From: Phlegmacium glaucopus
Taxonomy: Eukaryota > Basidiomycota > Agaricomycetes > Agaricales > Cortinariaceae
Reading direction: 5' to 3'
Assembly: GCA_015039465.1 (NCBI GenBank)
Contig: MU130362.1
Coordinates: 384,708 to 448,707 of the forward strand
DNA length: 64,000 nt
The position numbers and the translations under genes are program-made. Under the pieces are notes generated by a model. The model had not been told where the DNA came from and did no database searches. It saw only the letters and a program-made list of their open reading frames with translations. Below, in pieces: positions 44,096-54,891 of the stretch. Each line of letters opens with the position of its first letter. Position 1 is the stretch's first letter.

Positions 44096-44601
44096 GCTGG
44101 TGTCATTGAAGTCTATAAACTGGCATGCTTGATCTGGCATCCTGGTATTAACCAGCATCCTCAATATCAACCAGCATGTTTGGTCTCACCTGGCAGGCCT
44201 GGTACTACTGTCACACCTCACTACTAGCAATGCCAGCCATGACCAGTGCCAGTGTTGGTTCATGGGAGCACTGCCTGACACTTCTTGCCATCAATGCCGA
44301 GGCATGCTAGCACTACTGGTCATACCAACAAACAGTGCCACTAGGTCCACTACTATATCCTTCAAGCAGTGCTGGTTGAGGCATCTGCTGGTTGCCACCA
44401 GCCATGCCTATAAATACCTGGCACCTAATGGTGCCATCCACATTCCATGAATCTGTATCATTTGACACAGTGTGTGTGTCTTAATAAGCCCTGCTGTATT
44501 CACAAATTCCATGGGGCCCCGTGAATCCATATCTTTCAACACAGTGTGTCCGTTCTGGGAATTGTATCATTTGACACTGTAGTGTCCCTGCCTGTGTTCT
44601 C

Positions 44602-45727
44602 AGTGATGAGCAGTTGGGAATGACACTATATAATTACTATTACCTATCAAAATCAGTGTTCTAAGTGGTATTAAGTGAACATAGTAATGAATATATGAAA
44701 TGAAAGACATACCTCAGCAATAAGCAGTTGAGAACAATGCTGAGGTGTTATGTGACAAAATATGTAACAATAGTGAGCATACAAAAATGAAAAGAGACCA
44801 TATAATACTTCTAGGTAATTTCAACACTCCCACTTTGTTAGGGGACATCAACTATACTGTTGATATGATTTAATTTGTATTTCTGAGATTACTACTGTTT
44901 AAAGAAATGTTTACAACAAATCCAACAAATAACAAATTTTTGTATTGTGCAAGTTAGGGCTTCCTTGAAAGTATAGCCAACTGCTCTTGAATAACTTCCA
45001 ATACTAGTTTAAAGTCCAATTCTCTTTAGACTGTCTTTTCCAATCTGTCTCTTTAGACTATCTTTTCCAATCTGACCAGTTTTTAAAGTCCAGTTTCTCA
45101 GACTATATGAAATAGTGATTTGATAGACAAACACAAGTCCCTTTTTGGGTTTCAAGATTTGTTGTTTATATGAGAAAGCAATTTGGATGAACATAGACAA
45201 GTCCCTTTAGGATTTAATATTCTATGAACTGTTCCAAAAACAAATGATTTAAAGTCCCACAGGCAGACTATGACACAGCTTTATAGTACAAGGATTTCTC
45301 CTCAGACTCTGACAAAGGATGTTAATATCCTTGCTCCCAAGATAAGTCCTAAAAGGATTGAATATTCTTGGTTTAAACAGAACAAAGCTAAGTCCCTTTA
45401 GGATTTAATACCCTTTGAACTGAGTGAAGCAAAAAAGCAAGTCCACTTGTAAGTTCTTTCTAACCTGTGCCAATTCACAGGGGTGAAATGTGGAAAAGAA
45501 AGAATGAGTGCAAATTCACTAATGTTACTGGTGCTTTCTAGCTACTTTTATACATAAATGGTAAACAAAATTAGGTAAGAGTCTGTGATGTGATGTCTAT
45601 GTTTTATGATGACTGATGCTACTTTATGATGTCATGTCTTGTTTTTGGATGATAAATTCTTGTTTTATGATATCATGCCTTGGTTTTGATGTCATGCCTT
45701 GTAAAAAGATGACTGATCATAGTTTTA
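44602..45727. other. Unassigned repeats
   Basis: AAGTCCCTTTAGGATTTAAT-type segments recur near 45200 and 45390. TTTTATGATGTCATG-type units recur between 45590 and 45727 and resume after the LTR at 46453-46570. No gene is seen. Confidence 0.4.
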
Positions 45728-45732
45728 TGATG

Positions 45733-46452
45733 TGTTAAGTTTAAAACAAGGGAGTCACATCGGAGTTACTCCAGAATGGATGGAACAGAACCGGAACAAA
45801 TAATGGAAAGGACTTTGGCCTCAGTGTATGTGCTGTGCCACCCAGCTCCTATAGTGTCCTGATTTTGGGACTGGAAGAGAAAGGAATAAGACAGAAGACC
45901 TCAGTGACTTAGAGGATGAACAAGAGGAGGAAACTAAGTTGATATTTGAACTGAGGAAAACATACAAGTTTCAAGTACTTAAATAGAGGAATAGCAACCA
46001 AAATATAGAATATAAATATAAGTGCTGTGTTCTGCTCCTGCATTCTTGGGTGAATAATCCATGGCGGGTATGCTGACTGATGGTGGGAAGGATGATGACA
46101 AAGAATAGTGGTAGTGGTGAAGAAGTGGTAATGAGTTTGGAGTGACATTGGAAGAGTTGGAATGATATGGAAAAGTCTCAGAGTCAGACGTAGGTGGAGT
46201 AGAACCAGAGACAAGGGAGAGTACTGGAAAGGAGTACAGACTACCGGAAACAACTCCGATGGAGTTGGACCGGAGTAACGTATAACAGAATGTAACAGTC
46301 TGGAGTATAGACAGAGGAGCCGGAATGACACAGAAAAGTCTTGGAGTTGAACATAGGAAGAGTAGTTTGGGATATAAGGGAAAGCACTGTACAGAGTATG
46401 GACTACCGGAAACAACTCCGTTGGAGCTGGACTGGAGTAATGGAATGTAACA
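45733..46452 (-). mobile_element. Solo LTR, family 1 (copy 5) with an internal 155-bp duplication
   Basis: TGTTAAGTTT...GGAATGTAACA, flanked by TGATG at 45728-45732 and 46453-46457. At 720 bp it is longer than its relatives. A full LTR end (AGAATGTAACA) already occurs at 46297, and 46298-46452 repeats the preceding 155 or so bases. Because the outer pair of flanks matches, the duplication arose within one LTR and does not reflect two insertions. Confidence 0.85.
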
Positions 46453-46978
46453 TGATGTCAGGTCTTGTTTTAAGATGACTGATCATAGTTTTATGATGCC
46501 ATATGTTTCATGATGTCATAATTGTCACAAAGTGTTACATGATGTCACAAAGTTGTCACAAAATGTTTCACTGTTTCAGGAACTTTATTGATGTTACTGA
46601 TATTTTCCTAGGACTTGTATGACAATTTCCTTCATAGTAGTACTTGATTGTTACTTTAGATTGCAAGTTGTTCATTTGACCATTATGGATTTTGTATGGT
46701 TAGAGTCTGAAATTTTTGTAGTGTTATTTAACAGTGTGATAAATAGATCAATTCAGATCATAGTTATCTGCTGATTAACATTCAGGACTTTGCAATTTCC
46801 AGTTTAATCAACAAGTGTAGTCAACACTTTTGACCCTTACACTATCAATTTGTAGATTAATTCACAGTTGGTTTATTGATCTCTTTGATTCAATTGAAGA
46901 ATGATATTATGAAAATTTGAATAATCCATAGGTATTCAGTTTTCAGTCCTATCACCATAGAACAGTACTATGACTTAG
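46453..46978. other. No recognisable feature beyond TGATGTCA-type short repeats
   Basis: AT-rich sequence. TGATGTCA/GTCACAAA units near 46500-46565 continue the short repeats found left of the adjacent LTR. Confidence 0.4.
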
Positions 46979-47951
46979 AGTGTTAGAGGACACTACATAG
47001 GTACATACACAATGCTTACTTACTCCATCACGGCCTCTTGCTAGTGTAGTAGTACATGGATGGTTACTAGTAGTATATATGAATGTTCCCTAGTACTGTA
47101 TCCATGTGCACCTCTGAGTAGATCCTTATCACATGTTCTTGTGAATGTGCCTTCTATGTTTACTTTCTTACATACAATGGTTATCAGGGCTTAGGGTAGT
47201 TACCTCTGTCCTTCTGTATATATGGTAGCAGGTGTCATCCATAGATGACGCCTTTGTATAAGCTTGGTTACTGGCAATACCCATCTTCCTAAGTTAACCA
47301 GTTGTTATATACATCTAGTTAACATCCCTTAACATAGAGAAGATGGAAGTCACTAGTAACCAAGTTTAATACAAAGGTGTCGTCTACAGACAACACCTGC
47401 TACCCTATATACAGAAGGCCCCAGGTAACTACCCTAGGACTGTTGCAATATTTTGCAGCTAGAGCAATGAAATAGTGAGTCTCAACTTTTGGTAAAAGTT
47501 TTATATTAATTATTATACCTAGAGCAATGAAATAGTGACTAGGTATATGTTAGATGAAGTAATTAAAATAGTAAATGAATGAACTCACGTCTCAACTTTT
47601 GGTAAAAGTTGAGACTTGCTACAGTAAAACTTGTGACTAATGAATGTGACCGTAAATGTGACATAAAATAAAAGAAACAATAAGATGTAAGATATAAGAT
47701 AATAAGAGATTAAAGAATGAATCAACAAGTCAAAACTTGTATACCTCAACAAGGACCTGATAACAATTGTATAGTAAAAATAGACATAGAGGACATGAAC
47801 ATGTAATAACTATCTACTCAGAGACACACATGTGTACACTGCTAAGGAACATTCATTAGTACTACCAGTAATTGTTCATAATACCATACTAGTGGGAGGT
47901 TGTGATGGAGTGAGTAAGTGTATGGGTGTACCTATGTAGTGTCTTCTAACA
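46979..47951. repeat. Large inverted repeat made of two opposed copia-type LTRs
   Basis: Plus-strand TGTTAGAGGACACTACATAG starts at 46979, and its reverse counterpart ends at 47951 (TGTAGTGTCTTCTAACA). The arms share CTTACTCCATCAC, GGTAGTTACCT, GGTAGCAGGTGT and TTGGTTACT segments and meet near 47310. The right arm is about twice as long, with extra GAGCAATGAAATAGTGA repeats. The right arm adjoins the copia RNase H fragment in the position of its 3' LTR. The outer flanks do not match. Confidence 0.55.
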
Positions 47952-47958
47952 CACTTGG

Positions 47959-48420
47959 TCAAGATTCTATGCCTAATAGGCAAATGAAATACAAATGTTT
48001 TTCACCCATGAGAGCTTTTGTTAGTCCATCTGCTGCTATATGTTTCATCCGAACATAGTCAAGATTTATTTGTCCATCCAAAATTGTGAAGCAAATAAAA
48101 TGATAATGAAGTTGGATAAGTTTTGTTCTTGGGTGATCTCCAGGATTTTTCACCAATGCTATTGTACCTTGATTACCTTCTAACAGTGTTGTTGGTTGCT
48201 TTTGTTGAAATCTGAGCTGTTCAAGTAGGTTTCTTAACCAAATAATTTCTTGTGTTGCTCAAGTACAAGCCATGTATTCCACTTTGGTTAAAGAAAGCAC
48301 TGGTGATGACTGCAATTTTCTGCTCCAGCTTACAGCCAAACCACACATTTTGAAGATGTATCCACCTGTTGAACAACAAGTGTCTATTTCTCCAGCCCAA
48401 TCCAAGTTGGTATATCCAAG
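47959..48420 (-). pseudogene. Ty1/copia pol fragment: RNase H end
   Basis: Minus-strand translation gives GYTNLDWAGEIDTCCSTGGY, then AVSWSRKLQSSPVLSLTKVE, then NQGTIALVKNPGDHPRTKLI and QINLDYVRMKHIAADGLTKA. These are the classic copia RNase H blocks (YSDADWAG, STSGY, SWSSKRQ, EAEY, DNQGAI, RTKHID, ADxLTK). A stop lies between EYMACT and ATQE, and the two parts are in different frames. A hAT-like end at 48421 cuts it upstream. The LTR-like arm at 47951 follows its 3' side. Confidence 0.85.
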
Positions 48421-48615
48421 TAGTGTTTAAAAGTCTGGTCTGGTCCGGTTTTTTGACCCTCAGGGCCTTTAACCAAGACCATAACTGGTCCACCTTGGTC
48501 CTGGGACCTCAAAAGACCAGACTGGACCACTTCAGACTGTTTTACATCATTTTTTTCAGTCCTAGAACTGATCCTGGTCCTAACTGGTCTTAACCGGTCT
48601 GTGACTGGTCTTCTG
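48421..48615. mobile_element. hAT-like element end (TAGTGTTTAAAAGTC family)
   Basis: Starts TAGTGTTTAAAAGTCTGG with repeated GGTCTGGTC/ACTGGTC motifs. The same start occurs at 53283, and an inverted relative ends at 52979. It inserts directly into copia RNase H sequence. The far end was not located. Confidence 0.5.
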
Positions 48616-48979
48616 CTCCCAAATATATATATTTGTATTAAAAATGGTTGGTCAGTGAAATAATAGCTTCTGAATGAGCCCAAGAACATTAAATTTTGTT
48701 AGGATTTGGATTTTCTACAGTAATATTAGTAAAATGTCTTCTTTTAGTGAATATTTTAGACTATTTTACAGATCTATTTATTTCTCAGCCAGTTTTTATT
48801 GGATTTTTATGATCTTGGGCTTGGGAAGGGGGTAAATTAGGAGTTCTTTACTCTTCCCCACCTAATCTGCACAGACTCCACATGGACAGCTTGGACTTTA
48901 CTAGGAATATTTTTGGCAGAATTATCAGCCAAATTCTTGTCCCTAGTCCAAGATTAGTCTGAGCAGAGTCCAAGTGGAC

Positions 48980-49819
48980 CGGTAGCTTCCATTTATATCA
49001 TTATTTTCAGGCAATTGCCTGCACAATAATCTGTTACCTTACCAATGTTTTCTTATGAAATGGTTTCATTAATTTACCTGAGCATCTCATTCTCATTACT
49101 ACCTGTGTGATTTCATAATTGCCTGGGATTGTTTCATAACTACTAAGGCAGTATTTCATAACTTTTTAGAGAGGATTTCATTTCATTTCATTCTCATTAT
49201 TGCCTATATGACTTCATAACTGCCTAGGGCAATTTCATTTGTGTGATTTCATAACTTTGATTTCATTCTAATTTCATAAAATTGTGTGTGGATTTCATAA
49301 CTTTGTCATTTTATTAGAGATATCATAACTTATAGGCAATTATTCTAATGTTAATCTCTACATCTATATATGGAAATATGTTGTTATCTGCCTTTATATT
49401 GGGTGGCAACCTATTGTGGCAGCCTTGGGGACCATCTTGAAGTAACTTTTGATTTGAGGCACAAATTTATTAAGAGTGCAAGCTTGTGTTGCCAAATAAG
49501 GCATATTGAAATTGGTGAGACAGATTACATAATTATTTCCCATTGTATACCTGTTATGAAAGAAATGAAACACTGCCTAAAGAGAATGAAATCAAATGAA
49601 ATGCTCTCTAAAAATTATGAAATCACACAATATAAGTTATGAAATACTGACTAAGAGCTATGAAACAATCCCAGGCAACTATGAAATCACACAGGCAGTA
49701 ATGAGAATGAAATGCTCAGGTAAAATAATGAAACCATTTCATAAAAAACATTGGTAAGCTAACAGATTCTTGTTCAGGCAATTGCCTGAAAATAATGATA
49801 CCAATGGAAGCTACTAGTG
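48980..49819. mobile_element. Mutator-like non-autonomous element with about 240-bp inverted arms
   Basis: Left end CGGTAGCTTCCATT, right end (other strand) CACTAGTAGCTTCCATT. The arms pair over about 240 bp, sharing TATTTTCAGGCAATTGCCTG and the series of TTTCATAA motifs. A direct repeat CCAAGTGGAC flanks it (48970-48979, 49820-49829). Long TIRs with a 9-10-bp duplication fit MULE-type elements. The centre (about 49370-49550) has no recognisable protein. Confidence 0.75.
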
Positions 49820-49891
49820 CCAAGTGGACTCGATGCTAGGACTTGGATTTCCTAGTTAGGAGTCCATTCATATTCTGCACAAAATCACTAG

Positions 49892-50304
49892 TGTTAGGGG
49901 ACACCCGACTTTAACCCAAACCTCAACTCTAGAATCATACACCCCACCTTTCCAACGACCTCCGACCTTCCGACCAACTCCGCTTCCGTCACCGGTTGAC
50001 TCCGGAATCCCGTAGTTCCGCTCCGACTCCAGTCCTCCAATTCACTCCGTCTTTTATTTCTATTTCTCATATTGCACCACTTCTTATTTAATTAATTAAT
50101 TATTATTGTATCATTCCTTTATTTATTTTATATCTCTGTTATGTCCATATTAGTACTTAAACACCCCCAGCCTAGCAGGGATCCCCATCCTTTCCTCTTT
50201 GGATCCCCTGCTAGGTAAGTCACTTGTAGATATCTTTTCTGAAATATTATTAACTTTGGATCCCCTGCTAGCTTGACTAAGTCAGCATCGCAGTTGCCCT
50301 AACA
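49892..50304 (+). mobile_element. Solo LTR, family 2 (copy 1)
   Basis: TGTTAGGGGACACCCG...GCAGTTGCCCTAACA, 413 bp, TG...CA with a short inverted terminal TGTTAGGG/CCCTAACA. Exact 5-bp duplication ACTAG at 49887-49891 and 50305-50309. CpG-rich at its left end, so fairly young. Confidence 0.9.
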
Positions 50305-50329
50305 ACTAGGAACTGCTGGGAATAATCCA

Positions 50330-50535
50330 AGCAGTTCCAAGCAGTTCCAAGCTATAATTTTTATATAGAAAAATTGTAGCACCAGCCAGAGTCAAACTCA
50401 AGGCCTTAGGACACATGCTCGGAATCTGACAGCAATTCTGTTGCACCATGGCAGTGTTTCCTGCACAGTAAACTAAGGCCCTTAGGTACAGTTGTGGTGG
50501 CTGTGCATTACAAATCATACACAGCTGCCACAAAC
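50330..50535 (-). other. Possible tRNA-derived sequence
   Basis: On the minus strand, TGGTGCAACAG (A-box-like) is followed about 45 bases later by TTGAGTTTGACTCTGG (B-box-like), with a TCCGAG loop-like stretch between. No acceptor stem closes, so a functional tRNA is unlikely. A tRNA-derived SINE fragment is a possibility. Confidence 0.2.
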
Positions 50536-50602
50536 TGCCAGCTCATCATCTCACTCCTACCCCCACCATCTCCACTATTGACAACCACAACCACAACCAC
50601 AG

Positions 50603-50928
50603 TATTGCACACCAATACTGATTGGTAGCATGGGTAAAAAGCTTAAAAGTTGCCATCATAAAAATAAAGTGGACTTTGGATTCACTTGCCTGTTTTGGAA
50701 GCAGCCCAGAATCACATTTCTGGTCAACAAATCATTCATTCAACATCCTCATCCTCATCGCTCATCTTCTTCACAATGTCTTTCACCATGTTATCTATCA
50801 TCTACACTATCAACATGATCCTGCACATTGACCATCATTTTATTCCTTGGCTAGCAATACAACAAAGCAATCAATCCACTATTCACATTGGTCATTGGAT
50901 TGTGTTTGATCACATCTATGGCCCACAG
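50603..50928 (+). mobile_element. Repeat family X, copy E (truncated)
   Basis: Begins TATTGCACACCAATACTGATTGG and follows copy A (reverse strand) for about 325 bases to CATCTATGGCCCA, where copia sequence begins. It lacks the rest of the unit. Confidence 0.6.
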
Positions 50929-51675
50929 AGCTTGTTGAGAAAAGGTGTATTTTCAAGATTATAAGATCTCTACTCAAAACAATAACTCAATCAATACTTT
51001 ATACAATCTTATAATAGTAACTTCACAACTTTTCCAGAATAGGTTCCACATCCCTCTGGGAAATGAAGGTAGAGCTCAATGTCTAGTAGACCATGTAGAA
51101 ACACTGTTTCTACATATAGATGGTCAAAATAGAGACATAGCCTTACTGCTAAGGCACAGAGAACATGAATCAAAGTGAGTTTTACAACCAGGGCAAAAAT
51201 TTCATCAAAATCAATTCTGGGCCTCTGGTAATAGCCTTTTGCAACTATTCAAGCTTTGTCATGTTCTATTGGACTGTCAACATTATGTTTAATTCTGAAA
51301 ACAAATTTTGAATTGATGGCTTTATGACCAGGTGGGTGTTAGGGCAACTGCAACATCAACTTAGTCAAGCTAGCAGGGGATCCTAAATTAATATATTTAT
51401 AAGTATAACTACAGTTAACTCACCTAGCAGGGGATCCTAAAAGGAAAAGATAGGAATCCCTGCTAAGGTGAGAAGGTATTTAAGTACAGATATGGACATA
51501 ATTGACATATGGAAATAAATAACTAAATGGTATGAGAATAAAATAATAAAATGGTGTCATAAAACAATAAAAGTGGTGTCATATGAAAAATAATAAAATA
51601 ATAAAATAACAGTGTAAGGTTGTAAGTTCAGTTCAGGTTGGGCCCAACTGGGAGTTGGGTAAAGTCAGGCCTGAT

Positions 51676-52979
51676 TAGTGATTGGAAGTCCGGTCCAGTC
51701 TGGTCTTTTGGTATTTTTGGACAGGACCGGGACTGCAACCGGTGATAGGACCCAGGAGACGTCTAGGGATGTAAACGCACCATTTTTGCGGTTTCACAAC
51801 CTTCGCAGTATACCTGCAGATGTTCACAGATACTTGTGGATGCTCACATATCGTTGCGGATACTTGTAGATCATTGCAGGTCATTGCAGATCATTGCAGA
51901 TCATTGCAGGTCATCACACATACTTGCACATACTTGCAGCTCATTGCAGAACACTTGCAGATCATTGCAGATGCTTGCAGTCATCACCAACATTCACATT
52001 ACCATTCGCAGTTGCCAGCTGTTCTTGCAATCATTGAACATGACTCAAACAAAGGTCACTCAGGTGACTGTATTACTCATCACCTTTATTTTTATCTTGT
52101 CTCCTTTATTTGGCTCTTATCTCCTATGTTTTATTACTAATTTACTGGATCCATGTGACTCTGCTTTAACCCACATTTTACATTCTTGTTTCATCTTTCT
52201 GCACTTAGCTATTGCTAGTTACTATATTATTAGCAGTAGCAAGTAGGGTAACATAAGACAGGAGGAGAATGGACAACATTACCACAGTTTTGATCCCACC
52301 TTTGGAACATTGTACTAAGCTACTCTTGCACTCCTTGAAAATCATCATCCACACTTTGCTTTTTCTGTGCATTATCTCACACTTTAAAGCAAACCCCCGC
52401 ACCTCATAAAACCTCACTTTCACCGAAGAGAACTACATCAACCCCATGAACTACATACTACTTGCGGTCTGTCCCCACCCCAAGTACATCACCAGTCCAC
52501 TAAGCTTCTAGAAGGTCAAAAGACCGGACTAGACCAATTGGGACTGGTTGCAGTCCTGGACGGAACTTTTGACAAATACTGGTCATATTTTCATATATAA
52601 CATCAAACAAATATGTATATGTAATCTAGACCTTTAGAATAAGCCCAAGAACATTAAATTCCATTGGGACTTGACAATGTTATGATGATATTATTTGTTT
52701 TCTACTATTTTGTGTACATTTTTACTGTTTTATTTTTTTCTCAGTGAATATTTGACCAATGAATACAGTCTTTATGTCATTTGAGAGGGAAAAATTAGGG
52801 CTACAAGACTACTGGTTCAGACCCATCCTAGGACTGAAGACCGGTCTTTCGAGCCCAGTCTTTTTCCAGTCTTTGCTTCTCAAAAACCAAAAAACTGGAC
52901 TGCTGGTCTGGTCTTTTGCAGTCTGGTCCAGTCTCTTTGCAGTCTTTTTCCAGTTTTTCAACTGGACTTCCAAACACTA
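51676..52979. mobile_element. hAT-like non-autonomous element nested in the LTR
   Basis: Starts TAGTGATTGGAAGTCCGG and ends CTGGACTTCCAAACACTA, an inverted repeat with a hAT-type TAGTG start. Flanking octamers GGCCTGAT and GGCCCAAT match at six of eight positions. Subterminal GGTCTGGTC/AGACTGG motifs are abundant. It contains repeat Y copy 2. Confidence 0.7.
51743..52491 (+). mobile_element. LTR-like repeat family Y (copy 2)
   Basis: TGATAGGACCCAGGAG...AGTACATCA, 749 bp, closely matching 38196-39026. It has fewer TTGCAGATCATTGCAG units than copy 1. It is the innermost layer of the nest. Confidence 0.6.
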
Positions 52980-53282
52980 GGCCCAATTGGGTTTGGGTGA
53001 GGAAACAGGTTTGTCAATGAGGTGGAATGTAGACATTCGGGAGTTGAGTCAGGAGTGGGTTTGGGTTCAGGACTGAGATCGGGTTTGGGCCTGATCAAGA
53101 GTTGGGAGTTGGGCTTGAAATCAGGTGTCCCCCAACAGTGGGAGGGAATTTTGCTCTTTGAGTGTACCCATTTTTTTGAGTGACTGTAATTCCAATTGTA
53201 TAGCCTCATTCCAAATGGTCAGCATCAGTATGACTCATTGCATTTGTGGGTCTCGGGAAAAACTTGAAGAGGCTGCTGATTA

Positions 53283-53430
53283 GTGTTTAAAAGTCCAGTC
53301 TGGTCAGGTTTTTTGACCCTCAGGGCCTTTAACCGAGACCGTAACCGGTCCACCTCGGCCCTAGGACCTCAAAAGACTGGACTAGACCACTTCAGACCAG
53401 TTTACATCGGTTTTTTTTGGTCCTAGTGGA
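53283..53430. mobile_element. Fragment of the TAGTGTTTAAAAGTC hAT-like family
   Basis: Starts TAGTGTTTAAAAGTCC and follows 48421-48560 closely, including TTTTTTGACCCTCAGGGCC, for about 140 bases. It has more CpG than the 48421 copy, so it is probably younger. The right part is missing or rearranged. It ends the copia fragment on this side. Confidence 0.5.
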
Positions 53431-54891
53431 GTAGTCCAATTGGACCACTGACTCAACTTGTATGGTTATTGACAAGGTAAGGTGATCTCATTACCACCTG
53501 CACGTGCAGCTTTGGGTTTGCCAGTGCCGGTTTCAGCCAAGCTGTAGTCTACTTGATATCTAATCTAATCCAGTCTCTAGTCTAATATCTAATCTATAAT
53601 CCATTATCTTGAGATGCCTGTTTGCACTGCCACATGTGCCCACCCACTTGTTAAGCAATGTCCTTGTTGTGTTCACCCTGACTGGCTTGACTGCCGACCT
53701 GAGCCTATGTGACAACAGTGTTATATGATCCTCCTTGGTTACTGAGGGGCTCATCAACCTGATTTTCTGGCTCTCCCCCTTGTCCCCACCCAGAATGACT
53801 GTGGAATTCCCACCAACATCAACCCATGCTTCTGGGTTTGTCCCTTCTCCCACGTCTCCTTTGAACTCTCTGCCGTTGTCCCCTTCCCTTACACCCCCCA
53901 CCTCCTCTTGTCGATGCCAGTCCCCGTCTATCACTCTCTGCACCTCCTCTAACTCTGTCCCTTTCCAGGGCACAAACAGTCTCAGCCGTTGAGAGCTGAA
54001 TCTGCCTGCTATGGGAAATCCCTCCAGGGTCTCAAGGCGATAGGAGTGGAGATTTTGGTCTGTGATCCGTTGTGGTGCGGAGAACCTCGGTACCAGCTTT
54101 CTATCTGTGCTAACTGTGAAATCTAAGTCACTCCTGTAGATCTGCACAAGGTCCCCAGGTTTGAAGGTGACTTCTCATGGTGGTCAAGCCAACACCTGTT
54201 TATCAAATGTTGCTTTGCGTTTGGATGCATGTGCAACCATGTTTGCGTAACCATCAAATCACTGCTGGTCTACACACACCATCTATATCTCTATTTTGTC
54301 ATCAGATGGGGAGTTTGATATGTTTGTAGACTGTGTCGGCTTCGTGTTGACAACCAGGCTGAGGAGGAGCTCATTAGGTGAGTACTTCAGGTTTGGGAGG
54401 ATCCTGTTATTGATGTGGCAAACGGCAGCATCTAGATGGTCAGGCCAATCAGCTGGCACCTCTATCTTTGCATACTTGTCTTCCCCCAGGTCCATCACAC
54501 ACATTCTCTTCAACCAGCCAGCAATATTGTGTTTGTGCCTTCCAGCAGGCCATTGACCCATGGCGAGTATGCCAGGCAAATTTCCAGCTTGGTCCCCCTG
54601 TCAGTACATTCATCCCTCAACTCCTTGTTGTCAAATTCTGGTCCCCCATCCATCATCAGTGTTTCAGGCACTGTGAAGATGTTGCAGATATCACCAAAGC
54701 TCCTCTTCAACAATCTTCCCGTTGCTGCTGACTTCAGCTTTGTGACCCATAGCCGCTGTGCATACAGGTCCATCCAAAGCCCAAGCTTTGTGAAGCCTCC
54801 TTTACCCCTGGGCATTGACAGCATGTCTGCTACCATTAGTTCAAATGGGTGTTGCCTTGTTATGGGCTCCAATAGGGAGTGCAGGTGTGTC

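Larger units (their letters stand above)
37471..44593. mobile_element. 7.1-kb element with long terminal inverted repeats and 8-bp target duplication
   Basis: A direct octamer GTGTTCTC flanks it (37463-37470 and 44594-44601). The terminal 480 or so bases are inverted copies: left 37471-37960, right 44105-44593, with shared landmarks GGGACACTACAGTGT, CACACTGTGTTGAAAG, CACGGGGCCC, GGGCTTATTAAGA and GGTATGACCAGTGCTAGCATG-like sequence. Long TIRs with 8-9-bp duplications suggest a Mutator-like or KDZ-like (Zisupton) element; hAT is also possible. Inside are a divergent gene pair (39144-39982 minus, 40218- plus) and four nested repeats. No transposase motif was recognised. Confidence 0.7.
51337..53137 (-). 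mobile_element. Solo LTR, family 2 (copy 2), expanded by nested insertions
   Basis: Left end TGTTAGGGCAACTGC, right end GGTGTCCCCCAACA, reversed relative to the 49892 copy. Exact 5-bp duplication GTGGG at 51332-51336 and 53138-53142. The LTR proper is 51337-51675 plus 52980-53137, about 497 bp. A hAT-like element (51676-52979) sits inside. Confidence 0.88.
50930..53282 (-). pseudogene. Ty1/copia pol fragment: reverse transcriptase, interrupted by nested insertions
   Basis: Minus strand, right part (53143-53282): NEAIQLELQSLKKMGTLKEQ. Left part (50930-51331): GHKAINSKFVFRIKHN, IVAKGYYQRPRIDFDEIFAL and FDHLYVETVFLHG. These match the copia RT start (W..A...E...L....T..LV..P.G.K.I..KWVFK...G...R.KARLVAKGF.Q..GIDF.ETFAPVV...T...L). 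The insertion 51337-53137 falls exactly between the two parts, at PPG. In-frame stops (for example after EHDKA) show decay. It may be the same original element as the RNase H fragment at 47959-48420, since both are on the minus strand. Confidence 0.85.

Noticed and set aside
50330..50535. Functional tRNA gene
   Set aside because: A-box- and B-box-like motifs occur, but no acceptor or anticodon stem can be closed.
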